64,000 nt of DNA, taken from the NCBI RefSeq assembly GCF_035916875.1, contig NZ_JAXUHN010000096.1, forward strand, positions 62,001 to 126,000. The letters are read 5' to 3'. The translations under genes and the position numbers were made by a program. Source of the stretch: Methylomicrobium sp035916875 (lineage in GTDB: Bacteria > Pseudomonadota > Gammaproteobacteria > Methylococcales > Methylomonadaceae). The notes beneath the pieces are model-generated. The model made no database searches, was not told where the DNA came from, and worked only from the letters and a program-made list of their open reading frames with translations. Below, in pieces: positions 46,613 to 55,984 of the stretch (positions are counted from its first letter, which is position 1; each line of letters begins with the position of its first letter).

Positions 46613-49054
46613 TTATGACGCTTCCTCGATACGCGGCAGGCAGACCGCCGCGCCCAAATAAAACCCAACCGCCGTCAAAATCAGCACATTAAAACCGCCG
46701 TGAATCGCGATCAGAGTCGCAAGACTCGCGCTAATCACCGAGGCGAAACCGTTGACGCCCCAGGCCCAGGGGATCAAGCTCGGGGACAAAGTTGCCGCAC
46801 GTTGCAGACCGAGCGGAAACGGCATGCCCATCAAAAATCCCAAAGGCAGGGTCAGGAGCACGGTTACCACGATTTTGACCGGCGCGGACTGATAGAGAAA
46901 TACGCCGGTCAGGTTATTGAAGAACAGAATGTAGAAGAGCGTCAGCAGCGCAATGCCGGCGATCGGCACAACATGCCCATGACGATTGTCTTGCAGCCTT
47001 CGTGACGCCGCGCTACCGAGGCTGGCCGAAATCAGAAACGTGCACAGCACCACGGTGACCGAATACACTGGATGATGCAGAAACAGGATGAATTTCTGGA
47101 TGAAAGCGATTTCGATGAACAGAAACGCATTGCCGAGCAGAAAAAAATAACCGATCACGCGCCACAAGCGCGGCGAATAGTCCGGCAGGCCAAGCCGTTG
47201 CCGGCAACGCCACATCGGCAGGCCGATGAACAGAATGGCCGCGAGCAGCGCCTGCAGCGCGCCGGCGACCAGGATGATGTAGCCGGTCTCGAGCAGCGAG
47301 ATGCCGCCCTGGCCATACAGCGACAGGATTTCAGGCAGGGTCGTCCATTTGAAAAACTGAAAGAAATAAGGCCGGTCGTCGGTCGAAGGCTCTATCGCGA
47401 ATTTGTAACGCTCCAGATAGGCCGCGCGTTCGACGCCGAGGATCTGGCTTGCGCCCTGGTAATAATACGATTCCGGCAGTTGGTTGAAACGATTGGTCTC
47501 GGTCTCGGTTATGCCGGGGTAAAAATCGATGTCGAAACTGCGGTCCTCGCAAAAGGTTTTGAGCTTGCCGATGTCCGCAAGTGTGACTTCGCCGTTCTTG
47601 ACCAGCAGGGTGCTGGTCTGCCAGCCGCGGATCAAGATCATGTTCCGGCCAGGCTCGGTGGTCCCTGACAGCTCCAGCGCCTCGGCGGCGGTCGCGAACA
47701 GCTTCAGCGCGTCGCGCGGCGGCATTTTGGCCCAGCGGGTCAACGCCAGATAGCCGCCTGGTTGCAGATGGCGGATATATTCGCGCAGCGCTTCCACCGT
47801 ATAGAGATAGTTTTCACTCAAGGCGTACAGGCCGGCCGACGAAGCACCGTAGGCGTCCATCAAGGCGATCTGGATCAGGTCGAAGCGCTCTTTTGTGGCG
47901 GAGACGAAACCGCGCGCCTCGCCAATGTGCAGTCTAAGGCGTTCATTCGTGAAGATGCCGCCGCTGAACGCATCGTGTCTGTTTTTTATGTAGTCGATCA
48001 ACTGGCCGTTCAGTTCGACTCCATAAACCGAGGGAACGCCGAACCATTCGGCCTGCAACAAATCGCTGCCCGCGCCGACGCCCAGAATCAACAGTTGCCT
48101 CGGCTTGTTCAAATGGTAAGGGAGCGCGGAGGTGGTCTGGTCCAGATACGAAATCGTGGCCGGATCGCCGTTGTAGCGGGTCAACGCGGACATATTGCCG
48201 GCGTCCGAGAATAGCGCATATTGGGCGGGCGGTTCGCGGTCGGAGTTCAGGCTGAGTCCGGGCGCATGCCGCAACGGCGTGACAGGGCTCTCGACCACAT
48301 CGGTATAGGCGATCGGATTCGAAAAACTGTCGATGATACGCGTGCCCGGAATGCGCAGCAGTTGCCGCAATTCCTTATAAGGCGAGATGTGCAGGGTTTT
48401 CCAGTCCGCCGGCGCGAGCCAAAATAACGCCAACACGGCCGCACAGATGGCCGGCCCCCGCCAGTTTTTTTCCCAGGCGATCGAGACCGGCAGAATGCCC
48501 GCGATGCCGATCAGGGCCAAGGCAATCAGCGCCTGCTCGGGCGGAAACACAAACAGCAAGCCGATAATGACCAGACTGCCGAGGCCCGCACCGGCCAGAT
48601 CGGCCGCATAGAGCTTCGAGATCTGGTCGCGGAAGTGGAACAGCGCCAGCCCGGTCGCCGAGGCCGCAAAAAAGAACGGCAGGGCCAGCAGCAGATAGAG
48701 CAGCAAGAGATACAGCGGCTGCACCGGCGACCAAAATAGCTCGGAAGGATTGAACGGCAGGCGCTGCCCGAGCCAGAAACAGCCCGGCGCGGTCAGACTG
48801 AACAGCACGATGCCGGCCGGAAAAATCCACTCGAAGCGCGCGTTCAACCAACCCCGGAAAAGCGCCAGGAACACCCCGCTGATGCCATAGCCCAATAAGG
48901 CCAGACTGATGATCATGTAGGCGAAATGATGCCACTGGATAATCGAGAATAGCCGCATCAGAAGGATTTCGTAGCCGATCGCCGCCCCCGAAAGCATCGC
49001 GATAGCGAGCGGCAGCCCGCGGTAGCCAGGTATCGAGTCGGTATTGAGACTCAA
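46613..49054 (-). CDS. Large membrane protein with spermidine-synthase-like SAM domain
   Basis: An 813-residue protein. The N-terminal ~240 residues form several membrane helices (for example AYMIISLALLGYGISGVFLALF). A central soluble domain (about 290-520) has LLILGVGAGSDLLQAEW (motif I), YGVELNGQLIDYI (motif II) and GGYLALTRW, as in spermidine synthase-like methyltransferase folds. The C-terminal ~200 residues are again membrane helices. Such proteins are often annotated as fused spermidine synthase but the polyamine-binding aspartates are not clearly conserved, and function is uncertain. It overlaps the exported pcm by 4 bases. Confidence 0.72.
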   Translation of the reverse strand: MSLNTDSIPGYRGLPLAIAMLSGAAIGYEILLMRLFSIIQWHHFAYMIISLALLGYGISGVFLALFRGWLNARFEWIFPAGIVLFSLTAPGCFWLGQRLPFNPSELFWSPVQPLYLLLLYLLLALPFFFAASATGLALFHFRDQISKLYAADLAGAGLGSLVIIGLLFVFPPEQALIALALIGIAGILPVSIAWEKNWRGPAICAAVLALFWLAPADWKTLHISPYKELRQLLRIPGTRIIDSFSNPIAYTDVVESPVTPLRHAPGLSLNSDREPPAQYALFSDAGNMSALTRYNGDPATISYLDQTTSALPYHLNKPRQLLILGVGAGSDLLQAEWFGVPSVYGVELNGQLIDYIKNRHDAFSGGIFTNERLRLHIGEARGFVSATKERFDLIQIALMDAYGASSAGLYALSENYLYTVEALREYIRHLQPGGYLALTRWAKMPPRDALKLFATAAEALELSGTTEPGRNMILIRGWQTSTLLVKNGEVTLADIGKLKTFCEDRSFDIDFYPGITETETNRFNQLPESYYYQGASQILGVERAAYLERYKFAIEPSTDDRPYFFQFFKWTTLPEILSLYGQGGISLLETGYIILVAGALQALLAAILFIGLPMWRCRQRLGLPDYSPRLWRVIGYFFLLGNAFLFIEIAFIQKFILFLHHPVYSVTVVLCTFLISASLGSAASRRLQDNRHGHVVPIAGIALLTLFYILFFNNLTGVFLYQSAPVKIVVTVLLTLPLGFLMGMPFPLGLQRAATLSPSLIPWAWGVNGFASVISASLATLIAIHGGFNVLILTAVGFYLGAAVCLPRIEEAS

Positions 49055-49803
49055 GGGTGCGTTCCGGTCAGAGGGACGAAGGCCACCGGCAGCAACTGCC
49101 GGGTTTTAATTTTCTGGTCAGGGCTTTTTTCGACCAAAACCAGTTGCTGCACATTGAAGCGGTCGCCGACCGGAATCAGCATGCGTCCGCCCGGTTTCAG
49201 CTGCTTGATCAGGGGCGGCGGAATGTGGCTTGCCGCGGCGGTCACCAGAATCGCGTCGAACGGCGCGGCTTCGGACCAGCCGTAATAGCCGTCGCCGGTG
49301 CGCGTATGAATGTTTTGATAGCCGAGTTTTTTGAGCCGCTCGCGCGCGCTGTCGGCCAAGGGTTCGATGATCTCGATGCTGTAAACCTCGGCGCCGACCG
49401 CAGCGAGCACCGCCGCCTGATAGGCCGAGCCGGTGCCGATTTCGAGCACCTTGGCACCGGGCTTCGCGTCGAGCAATTCGGTCATCACCGCGACGATGTA
49501 GGGCTGTGAAATGGTCTGGCCATGGCCGATCGGCAACGGTCGATTCTCATAGGCATAGGGGCGCTCATCCTCGCCGACGAATAAATGCCGGGGCACGTTG
49601 CGCATGGCGTTCGCGACTTCCGGGCTCAATGCTTTTCGCCCCAGCCTATCGGAGGTGAAAGCCATATATGCCTCGACTTCGTCCACCATCGCCGCGCGCT
49701 GTCGTGCATAAGCATCAGGTTCTGCCCAAGCAAGGACGGAGGAGAGAAGCAGTAATGCCACCAACAGCAGCAACATCAGCAAAAGATGTTTTGGATGGAT
49801 CAT
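49051..49803 (-). CDS. pcm: Protein-L-isoaspartate O-methyltransferase with signal peptide
   Basis: A 250-residue Pcm-type repair methyltransferase carrying an N-terminal hydrophobic signal (about 7-27, ending in VLAWAEP). The core has NRPLPIGHGQTISQPYIVAVMTELL, the SAM motif VLEIGTGSAYQAAVLAA, and ILVTAAASHIPPPLIKQL. Pcm normally acts in the cytosol; a signal-bearing form would work in the periplasm, which contains SAM only if supplied, so this is notable. It is co-transcribed with the downstream membrane SAM-domain protein. The second, cytosolic copy lies 65 bases upstream. Confidence 0.85.
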   Translation of the reverse strand: MIHPKHLLLMLLLLVALLLLSSVLAWAEPDAYARQRAAMVDEVEAYMAFTSDRLGRKALSPEVANAMRNVPRHLFVGEDERPYAYENRPLPIGHGQTISQPYIVAVMTELLDAKPGAKVLEIGTGSAYQAAVLAAVGAEVYSIEIIEPLADSARERLKKLGYQNIHTRTGDGYYGWSEAAPFDAILVTAAASHIPPPLIKQLKPGGRMLIPVGDRFNVQQLVLVEKSPDQKIKTRQLLPVAFVPLTGTHP

Positions 49804-49867
49804 TTCGATAAACTCCTATACCAAGGCACTCGCAATTTGACTCTTAACCTTGCGATTAGTGCCATTT

Positions 49868-50521
49868 TTAGGGATGATCGACCAACGGCACAAAGGCGAC
49901 GTCGAGGATTTTGCTGATCTTGTTGTGCGCAAGTGCATGTTTTTCGAGCACGATCAGTTCCTGGTGTCCGAAAGGCTGGCCGACCGGAATAACGAGCCGT
50001 CCGCCCTCTTGCAACTGGTCGATCAGCGCGTCCGGAACATAAGGCGCGGCGGCGGTCACGATGATGCCGTCGTAGGGCGCCTGTTCGGGCCAGCCGTCAT
50101 AGCCGTTGCCGACCTTGGCATGGATATTTTGATAACCGAGCTTTTCGAAGCGCTCCAAGGCTTCGAGACTCAAATCTTCTATCACCTCAAGGGTATAAAC
50201 CTGAGCGGCCAACTGCGACAGGATCGCGGTCTGATAACCCGAGCCGGTGCCAATTTCGAGGATCGCATCGGTGGATTTGATTGCCAACAGATCGGTCATC
50301 AACGCGACGATAAAGGGCTGCGATATAGTCTGTCCGTAACCGATCGGCAGCGGGCCGTTATCGAAGGCCATAGAAGCCATGCCCGGATCAACGAACTGGT
50401 CGCGCGGCACGTCGCGCATGGCGTCCATCACCTCTGGCGAGAGCGTTTTGCGGCCGGTCAAAAAGGCGGTCATAACGGTTTCCTGCCGGATATCTTCCAG
50501 CATGCGGTGAATATTTTTCAT
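49868..50521 (-). CDS. pcm: Protein-L-isoaspartate O-methyltransferase (cytosolic copy)
   Basis: A 217-residue Pcm without a signal peptide, repairing isoaspartyl residues by SAM-dependent methylation. It has GYGQTISQPFIVALMTDLL, ILEIGTGSGYQTAILSQL and IIVTAAAPYVPDALIDQL. The ATG at 50521 has an AAGAGA site; a TTG at 50536 in the same frame is less likely. It heads a same-strand run with the exported pcm and the membrane SAM-domain gene. In enteric bacteria pcm sits by nlpD-rpoS; here these are ~13 kb apart. Confidence 0.88.
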   Translation of the reverse strand: MKNIHRMLEDIRQETVMTAFLTGRKTLSPEVMDAMRDVPRDQFVDPGMASMAFDNGPLPIGYGQTISQPFIVALMTDLLAIKSTDAILEIGTGSGYQTAILSQLAAQVYTLEVIEDLSLEALERFEKLGYQNIHAKVGNGYDGWPEQAPYDGIIVTAAAPYVPDALIDQLQEGGRLVIPVGQPFGHQELIVLEKHALAHNKISKILDVAFVPLVDHP

Positions 50522-50651
50522 GGTCTCTTGATACAATAGCTTGACGAAGGTTTGAACTTGAAGTTAAACAATATAAACACTTTAAGGTTCCAAGCGGTTA
50601 AAAGTTTGCTCATGAATCTTTTGCATTCGACACAGCGCGAGGACGAAGAAC

Positions 50652-51096
50652 ATGTTGCGGAAATTTCTATTCGTAATTGCTGTTCATGGATTGCCCCTTG
50701 GACTGAGCCTCGCCGACCGAAATGGAGGTAGTCAAGTCGCTTGCCACTTGTCTCCTGGAGCGCGGCAAGGACGAGCCATGGGAAGCCGACGGTCTTTACC
50801 ACCAAGGTTGGCGCGATCCGGTCTGCGGAATCCGCGTTGATATGGCTCCCGAAGCACAGAGGCAAGCCAAATTGCTAACCTCGATCACAATCAGCGCGCC
50901 TTCCAAGGCGAAAAGCGGCCGTGGCACCGGTATTGGCGGCGAAACCGACTTGACGAAAGCCTATGACGCCGAAAAGAACGCCGAGAAAAGTCAGTCCGGC
51001 GTCCAGTTCGTGGCCGGTTCGATCTATGGCGGTCTCATATTCACAATCCATCAGAGCCGGATCGAGATGATTTTTCTTGGCGCGGCAGCCGAATAG
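50652..51096 (+). pseudogene. Possibly frameshifted small secreted protein
   Basis: A signal-peptide-like start (MLRKFLFVIAVHGLPLGLSLADRN, in parts) at 50652 runs in one frame, while a 124-codon frame starting at or before ATG 50722 gives EVVKSLATCLLERGKDEPWE and, at its end, VAGSIYGGLIFTI and FLGAAAE. The two frames would join by one shift near 50707-50730. The C-terminal half resembles small SmpA-like periplasmic proteins in pattern only. Alternatives are a genuine short cytosolic protein from 50722 or a sequencing error. Low confidence. Confidence 0.35.
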
Positions 51097-51120
51097 CGGT
51101 AAGTACTCAGAGGGTTTGTC

Positions 51121-51690
51121 ATGATATTTTTTCGGTATGGCTTGTTGCCCATCCTGCTCTGCCTGCATATGTCCGCGGCTAGCGCCGGAGCCGACCAAAA
51201 CACATTGCTGGAAGTGGTCAAGGAGTTTTACACCTGGACACTGACGAATGGCAAATCGGTTGCCTCCTTGCAACCGACGATCAAGAATCTACCCGGCGGC
51301 CGGTTTGTGCTCGATACCACGAATCTGAACAATTTTTCCGGGCGACTTATCGGCAGTGGTTATTTTGCGCCCGAATTCAAGCAGACCGTCGCCCATTATT
51401 ACGACCGCTACCGGCAACAATTCGCCAAGCTGACTGACAAGGAGTTTGAAGACATGCCCCGCGATGGCAGAGGTCCGCTGATGGAAGTCGAGGACATGGA
51501 CATATTCTTCTGCGCGCAGGAATACGAATATAAGCAATCCTTCATCGACGGAGTCAAAATCAAACAATTCAAGACCGGCGATACGACAGCGTCGTTGCTC
51601 GTGGTATCGCCGTATGGATGGGAAACGCCGTTCAAGTTCATCTTCTCGCAAGGCCGGTGGCTGATTTCCGGCTATTGCGTTTTTCAATAA
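51121..51690 (+). CDS. Secreted DUF3828-like protein
   Basis: A 189-residue exported protein with a signal peptide (1-23). The mature part begins with LLEVVKEFYTWTLTNGK and continues to SPYGWETPFKFIFSQGRWLISGYCVF, resembling the DUF3828 pattern (FYxWY start, W-I C-terminal strand). Function unknown. It follows the putative frameshifted gene by 24 bases and might be co-transcribed with it. Confidence 0.6.
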   Translation: MIFFRYGLLPILLCLHMSAASAGADQNTLLEVVKEFYTWTLTNGKSVASLQPTIKNLPGGRFVLDTTNLNNFSGRLIGSGYFAPEFKQTVAHYYDRYRQQFAKLTDKEFEDMPRDGRGPLMEVEDMDIFFCAQEYEYKQSFIDGVKIKQFKTGDTTASLLVVSPYGWETPFKFIFSQGRWLISGYCVFQ

Positions 51691-51839
51691 CCGTCGGAGT
51701 AACACCGGGCGAAACGGGTGGCCATTCACCTCGGTCCGGTGGAGAAAACACGCGCTTAAATGGTATGATGGAAACAAAATGAAGCTTGGCGCAAATTTGC
51801 GCAGACTCAAGATTTTGTAATTGATCAAGAGAGGACGAT

Positions 51840-52226
51840 ATGAGTGATTTGCCGGAAAATCTGAAATACGCCACGACCCATGAATGGGCGAAACTCGAAA
51901 ACAACAATGTGGTGCGCGTCGGTATCACCGACTTCGCCCAGGAGGAGCTCGGCGACCTGGTCTATGTCGAGTTGCCTGAAGTGGGCCGGAAGGTGAAGGC
52001 GCAGGAGCAATGCGCGGTGGTCGAATCGGTCAAAACCGCTTCCGACCTTTACAGCCCGGTCAGCGGCGAGATTGTCGCGGTCAATGACAGTTTGTCCGAC
52101 AGCCCCGAACAGGTCAATGATGCTCCCTTCGACGCCTGGATTTTTTGTGTGCAAGCAGACGATGCTTCCGCCTTGAATCAATTAATGGATGCCAACGCCT
52201 ATCAAAAAATGATCGACGCCGAGTAA
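51840..52226 (+). CDS. gcvH: Glycine cleavage system H protein
   Basis: A 128-residue lipoylated carrier protein shuttling the aminomethyl group between GcvP, GcvT and Lpd. The lipoyl site is in VVESVKTASDLYSPVSGEIV, lysine near residue 64. The start MSDLPENLKYATTHEWAKLE is typical. gcvT and gcvP are not within the window. No glycine riboswitch is visible upstream. Confidence 0.95.
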   Translation: MSDLPENLKYATTHEWAKLENNNVVRVGITDFAQEELGDLVYVELPEVGRKVKAQEQCAVVESVKTASDLYSPVSGEIVAVNDSLSDSPEQVNDAPFDAWIFCVQADDASALNQLMDANAYQKMIDAE

Positions 52227-52295
52227 GCAGAACCAGGTAATCAACGATGCCTTGCGCATTGTCAGTCCGTTTTTAAATAAACCTTGTGGTAATGC

Positions 52296-52667
52296 ATGGC
52301 AAATCAAAATGAGAAAGGCTTTAAGCGCATCATCAATGCGTGTTATTTTTCGGCTGCCGGTTTCAAGGCAGTGTGGACACATGAGGAAGCGTTCCGGCAA
52401 GAGGTGCTGCTGTTTGTGGTCACCACGCCAGTAGCGATCTGGCTGGGCCGGACGCCGATAGAAAAGCTGTTGTTGATAGGCAGCGTCGTGCTGGTATTGC
52501 TGGTCGAATTGTTGAATTCGGCGATCGAAGCGATCGTCGACCGGGTCGGACTGGAACGACACGAATTATCGGGCCGCGCCAAGGACATTGGCTCGTCGGC
52601 TGTGATGCTGTCGCTGGTATGGGCGGCGGTCACTTGGACTTACATTTTAGCAGGAGTTAAATTATGA
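52296..52667 (+). CDS. dgkA: Diacylglycerol kinase (DgkA)
   Basis: A 123-residue inner-membrane kinase that recycles diacylglycerol to phosphatidic acid. The family signature is in VELLNSAIEAIVDRVGLE with catalytic glutamates, followed by RAKDIGSSAVMLSL; three membrane helices are apparent. Its stop overlaps the next gene's start by 4 bases, so it leads a short operon with the PfkB kinase and mazG. Confidence 0.93.
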   Translation: MANQNEKGFKRIINACYFSAAGFKAVWTHEEAFRQEVLLFVVTTPVAIWLGRTPIEKLLLIGSVVLVLLVELLNSAIEAIVDRVGLERHELSGRAKDIGSSAVMLSLVWAAVTWTYILAGVKL

Positions 52668-53599
52668 GCGCATTGATCTGCGGTTCAATGGCATACGACA
52701 CGATCATGGTGTTCCATGACCGCTTCAAGAATCATATCTTGCCGGACAAGGTTCATATACTGAACGTCTCGTTTCTGGTGCCGGTCATGCGCCGGGAGTT
52801 CGGCGGCTGCGCGGGGAACATCGCCTACAACTTGAATCTGCTGGATGAAGATCCGTTGATTATGGCAACCGTCGGCCATGATTTCGAACCTTACATGCAA
52901 TGGCTTTGCCAGAACGGCTTGTCGCGCGAATACATCCGGATTCTGGATAACCATTACACCGGTCAGGCCTATATCACTACCGACGAAGACGACAACCAGA
53001 TCACCGCGTTTCATCCGGGCGCGATGAGCGAGTCGCATCTGAATGCGGTGCCGACCCATCGGGACGACATCACGATCGGGATCGTATCGCCGGACGGCAG
53101 AGACGGGATGTTGTTGCATGCGGCGCAGTTTAGCGAACTCGACATTCCGTTCATTTTCGATCCTGGCCAGGGCATCCCGATGTTCAACGGCGCCGAACTG
53201 CTGACCTTCCTCGATCAGGCCACCTGGGCGGTGGTCAACGACTACGAATCCGAATTGCTGCAGCAGCGCACCGGCTTGTCGCTCGCGGAATTGGCCGAGC
53301 GGGTCGAGGCTCTGGTCGTGACGCTCGGCGCCCATGGCTCGAAAATTTATACTCACGGCCGCTGCATCGACATTCCGTCCGCGCAGCCGAAGCAATTGCT
53401 CGATCCCACCGGCTGCGGCGACGCTTACCGCGCCGGCCTCTTGTATGGCCTGATGAACGAATTCGACTGGAACGTGACCGGACGGATCGCTTCCTTGATG
53501 GGTACGATCAAGATCGAACATAACGGCACGCAGAACCACAGTTTCGAGATGGATGCATTCAAGCAGCGCTACCGGGAAAGTTTCGGTACCGAGTTTTGA
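52664..53599 (+). CDS. PfkB-family carbohydrate/nucleoside kinase
   Basis: A 311-residue ribokinase-fold kinase. The N-terminal GGCAGNIAYNLNLL and the C-terminal PfkB signature DPTGCGDAYRAGLLYGLM (anion hole and catalytic Asp in GCGD) are present. The substrate is likely a sugar or nucleoside such as adenosine; it cannot be fixed from sequence. It overlaps dgkA upstream and abuts mazG downstream. Confidence 0.84.
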   Translation: MSALICGSMAYDTIMVFHDRFKNHILPDKVHILNVSFLVPVMRREFGGCAGNIAYNLNLLDEDPLIMATVGHDFEPYMQWLCQNGLSREYIRILDNHYTGQAYITTDEDDNQITAFHPGAMSESHLNAVPTHRDDITIGIVSPDGRDGMLLHAAQFSELDIPFIFDPGQGIPMFNGAELLTFLDQATWAVVNDYESELLQQRTGLSLAELAERVEALVVTLGAHGSKIYTHGRCIDIPSAQPKQLLDPTGCGDAYRAGLLYGLMNEFDWNVTGRIASLMGTIKIEHNGTQNHSFEMDAFKQRYRESFGTEF

Positions 53600-53604
53600 C
53601 CGAC

Positions 53605-54411
53605 ATGCTGAAAAATACCCAAAATCTGCTGGACATCATGGCGCGATTGCGCGACCCCCAGCAAGGCTGCCCCTGGGATCTTCGGCAGAATTTCGCCACG
53701 CTGATCCCTTATCTCATCGAAGAGTCGTATGAAGTCATCGATGCGATCGAACGCAACGACATGGCCGATTTGCGTTCGGAACTCGGCGATTTGTTGTTGC
53801 AGGTCGTTTTTCATTCTCAGCTAGCAAATGAACTCGGCCTGTTCAATTTCGAACAGGTTTCGGAGAGCATCTGCGACAAACTGATTCGCCGGCATCCGCA
53901 TGTATTTGCCGATGCGGTCTTCGAAACCGATGCGGAACGCCAGCAGGCCTGGGAGCAAGCGAAGGCCGAAGAGCGCCTGGCAAAGGAAAAATCCGCAAAA
54001 CCGGTCAGCGTGCTTGCCGGCGTAGCGGGCAGTCTGCCGGCCTTGCTCGAATGCGAAAAGATTCAGGACCGGGCCGCGCAGCACGGTTTCGATTGGCCCG
54101 ACGCGCCGCCGGTCTTCGACAAGGTGATGGAGGAACTCGAGGAAGTCAGGGAAGCTTGGCAGTCGGGCGATCAGCAGCATATTCGCGAGGAAATCGGCGA
54201 TCTGTTGTTGGTGGTCGTGAATCTTGCGAGGCATCTCGATGTGAATGCCGAGCAGGCGTTAAAAGAAAGCATCAAAAAATTCTCGCGCCGCTTCAATTAC
54301 ATCGAACGGCAGGTCGAATCTTCCGGCCGCAATTTGACCGATTGCGAGCTCGACGAACTCGATGCCTTTTGGCACGAGGCGAAACAGATGCTAAAACGCA
54401 AGACGGATTAG
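53605..54411 (+). CDS. mazG: Nucleoside triphosphate pyrophosphohydrolase MazG
   Basis: A 268-residue dimeric NTPase that removes pyrophosphate from (d)NTPs. Both tandem MazG domains are visible, each with an EExxE/D-type metal motif: EESYEVIDAIE and ELGDLLLQVVFHSQ in the first, EELEEVREAW with EEIGDLLLVVVNLARH in the second; NGCPWD is seen as QGCPWDLRQ. ATG 53605 gives the usual N-terminus (MLKNTQNLLDIMARLRDP); a TTG at 53596 overlapping the preceding stop is also possible. Confidence 0.93.
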   Translation: MLKNTQNLLDIMARLRDPQQGCPWDLRQNFATLIPYLIEESYEVIDAIERNDMADLRSELGDLLLQVVFHSQLANELGLFNFEQVSESICDKLIRRHPHVFADAVFETDAERQQAWEQAKAEERLAKEKSAKPVSVLAGVAGSLPALLECEKIQDRAAQHGFDWPDAPPVFDKVMEELEEVREAWQSGDQQHIREEIGDLLLVVVNLARHLDVNAEQALKESIKKFSRRFNYIERQVESSGRNLTDCELDELDAFWHEAKQMLKRKTD

Positions 54412-54664
54412 ACACGCATCTGTCGTTCTCAGGCCCGAATTCCTTGCCCTGCCGTCAATGAACTCCCTGCGCCGGACGGGATATTCATCCCGTCCGCATA
54501 GTTTGCAGGCTTGGGCATGCATGATAATTTGCGCAAGCAAACAGCCTTCAAACGCTTGGGGCGGGTTGCAAACCCGATCCCGCCCATGGCACATCCCCGG
54601 CCCGGCGGATGCGCTACACTTCCACCCCCAAAACTAATTCTCGGCGACTCGATTACAGGTTCTC
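54412..54664. other. 253-base intergenic region with hairpins before the GH17 gene
   Basis: CGGACGGGAT (54473-54482) pairs perfectly with ATCCCGTCCG (54487-54496) over ATTC; a smaller CGGGTT/AACCCG hairpin lies at 54562-54576. The first may terminate the dgkA-mazG operon, although no T-run follows. No gene was recognised. Confidence 0.55.
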
Positions 54665-55681
54665 ATGAAACAGGTTCTTTTCTTTCTAATGCTGTCATTG
54701 CTGCTGACCAGCCAGCACGCCGCCGCGCGCGGAAAACAAGCCGCTCCGAAGTTCACCCAACCGTCTCCGCTCCAATGTGTCGCCTTTAGCCCTTACGTCG
54801 GCCAATTGAATCCCGATTACGGCCCGTATCCTTCAAAGGCCCAGATCGAGCAATTGCTCGACGTGCTGGTCCAAAAAACGCCCTTCCGCTGTATCATGAC
54901 CTACGGCGTGTTGAACGGTCTCGATGCGACATTTGCGGCGGCCGAGGCGAGAGGGATCAAGGTAATCGCAATCCTCTGGCTCGACAAAGACATCGCAATC
55001 AATTCGGCCTCGATCTCGAAAGGCATCGAAGTCGCCAGAACCTATCCGAAAACGATCGTCAAACTCAGCTGCGGTTCGGAAGTCAGAACCCGCAACGGCT
55101 ATGCGCTGGATGGCGAGATCACTCGCTGCATCAACGCAATGCGTGAGGCGAAGGTTGCGCAGCCGGTCACCGCGATCGACACTTGGTGGGAATGGTGCAA
55201 CCGCGCGACGCCTTGTCAGCAGACCCTTTTCGCGAATCAAGTCGACTGGATCGGAATCAATGTATTTCCCTGGTGGGAAAATAAGCATGCCGATCTGTTT
55301 CCGTGCACGCCGGCCGAAAAAGCGGCCGACTTTCATCTGGCCAGAATAGAAAATGTAAGGCGCGCCTATCCCGGCAAAACCGTGATCCTGACCGAATTCG
55401 GCTGGCCGTATGCACCCGAAGGCGCGAGCGAGCCCAATGTGCATACCGGCGAGAAGTGCGGCATCGCCAATCGCCGCAATCAGGCCTTGGTGATCCGTTC
55501 CACACTGAAAAAACTGGCCGAAAAACAATGGCCCGGCATTATCTTCGAAGCTTTTTCGGAAAACTGGAAACCCAGCAACGAGGGTCTGTTCGGAGGTTCC
55601 TGGGGCATTTGCTCGGGAGAGCCGCCATACAACTGTCTGACCGGCTTGACCGCCCAGCCCAAAAGCGGCAAGCGACACTGA
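54665..55681 (+). CDS. Secreted GH17-like glycosyl hydrolase
   Basis: A 338-residue exported protein (signal peptide about 1-21) related in sequence to the GH17 part of the 33.1-35.7 kb fusion: both share YGVLNGLDAT/YSVLNGL and the nucleophile segment TEFGWPYAPEG here versus TEVGWPSDG there. The acid/base region reads KLSCGSEVRTRNG. GH17 enzymes act on beta-1,3-glucans. This one lacks a glycosyltransferase and so may trim or transglycosylate glucan outside the membrane. It appears monocistronic. Confidence 0.78.
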   Translation: MKQVLFFLMLSLLLTSQHAAARGKQAAPKFTQPSPLQCVAFSPYVGQLNPDYGPYPSKAQIEQLLDVLVQKTPFRCIMTYGVLNGLDATFAAAEARGIKVIAILWLDKDIAINSASISKGIEVARTYPKTIVKLSCGSEVRTRNGYALDGEITRCINAMREAKVAQPVTAIDTWWEWCNRATPCQQTLFANQVDWIGINVFPWWENKHADLFPCTPAEKAADFHLARIENVRRAYPGKTVILTEFGWPYAPEGASEPNVHTGEKCGIANRRNQALVIRSTLKKLAEKQWPGIIFEAFSENWKPSNEGLFGGSWGICSGEPPYNCLTGLTAQPKSGKRH

Positions 55682-55984
55682 ATGTCGCAAACAACAAACT
55701 TAAAATGAAAGAACGTGTATCCGTCTTTCTTGAAATAGATTCATCGCCTTTTCCGGACTTTGCTAAAATAATAGCAATGGGTTACCGCATAAGGCAGATT
55801 TCAGAATCGAGCCGTTAGGACGAAAGTTTTTTGTCTCGTTGCCGCGGAATTTCCGCGGTAGCCATCTAAATCACGTTACTTTCTCCATCGAGCCGTCATG
55901 CTCGATTCGCTTGACTGCGTACAGAACATCCTATACCCCAGCTCTTGTCAATTGGCCAATGTTTTTATTGAGATTTCTTGTTCA
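55682..55984. other. 303-base intergenic region upstream of the DD-carboxypeptidase gene
   Basis: A 17-base palindrome CCGCGGAATTTCCGCGG lies at 55842-55858, 127 bases before the gene, and could be an operator. A TTGACT near 55909 could be a -35 element, but no convincing -10 is seen. No gene recognised. Confidence 0.45.

Noticed and set aside
51691..51839. Possible glycine riboswitch upstream of gcvH
   Set aside because: No conserved glycine-aptamer core or tandem aptamer pattern seen; only small GC-rich hairpins.
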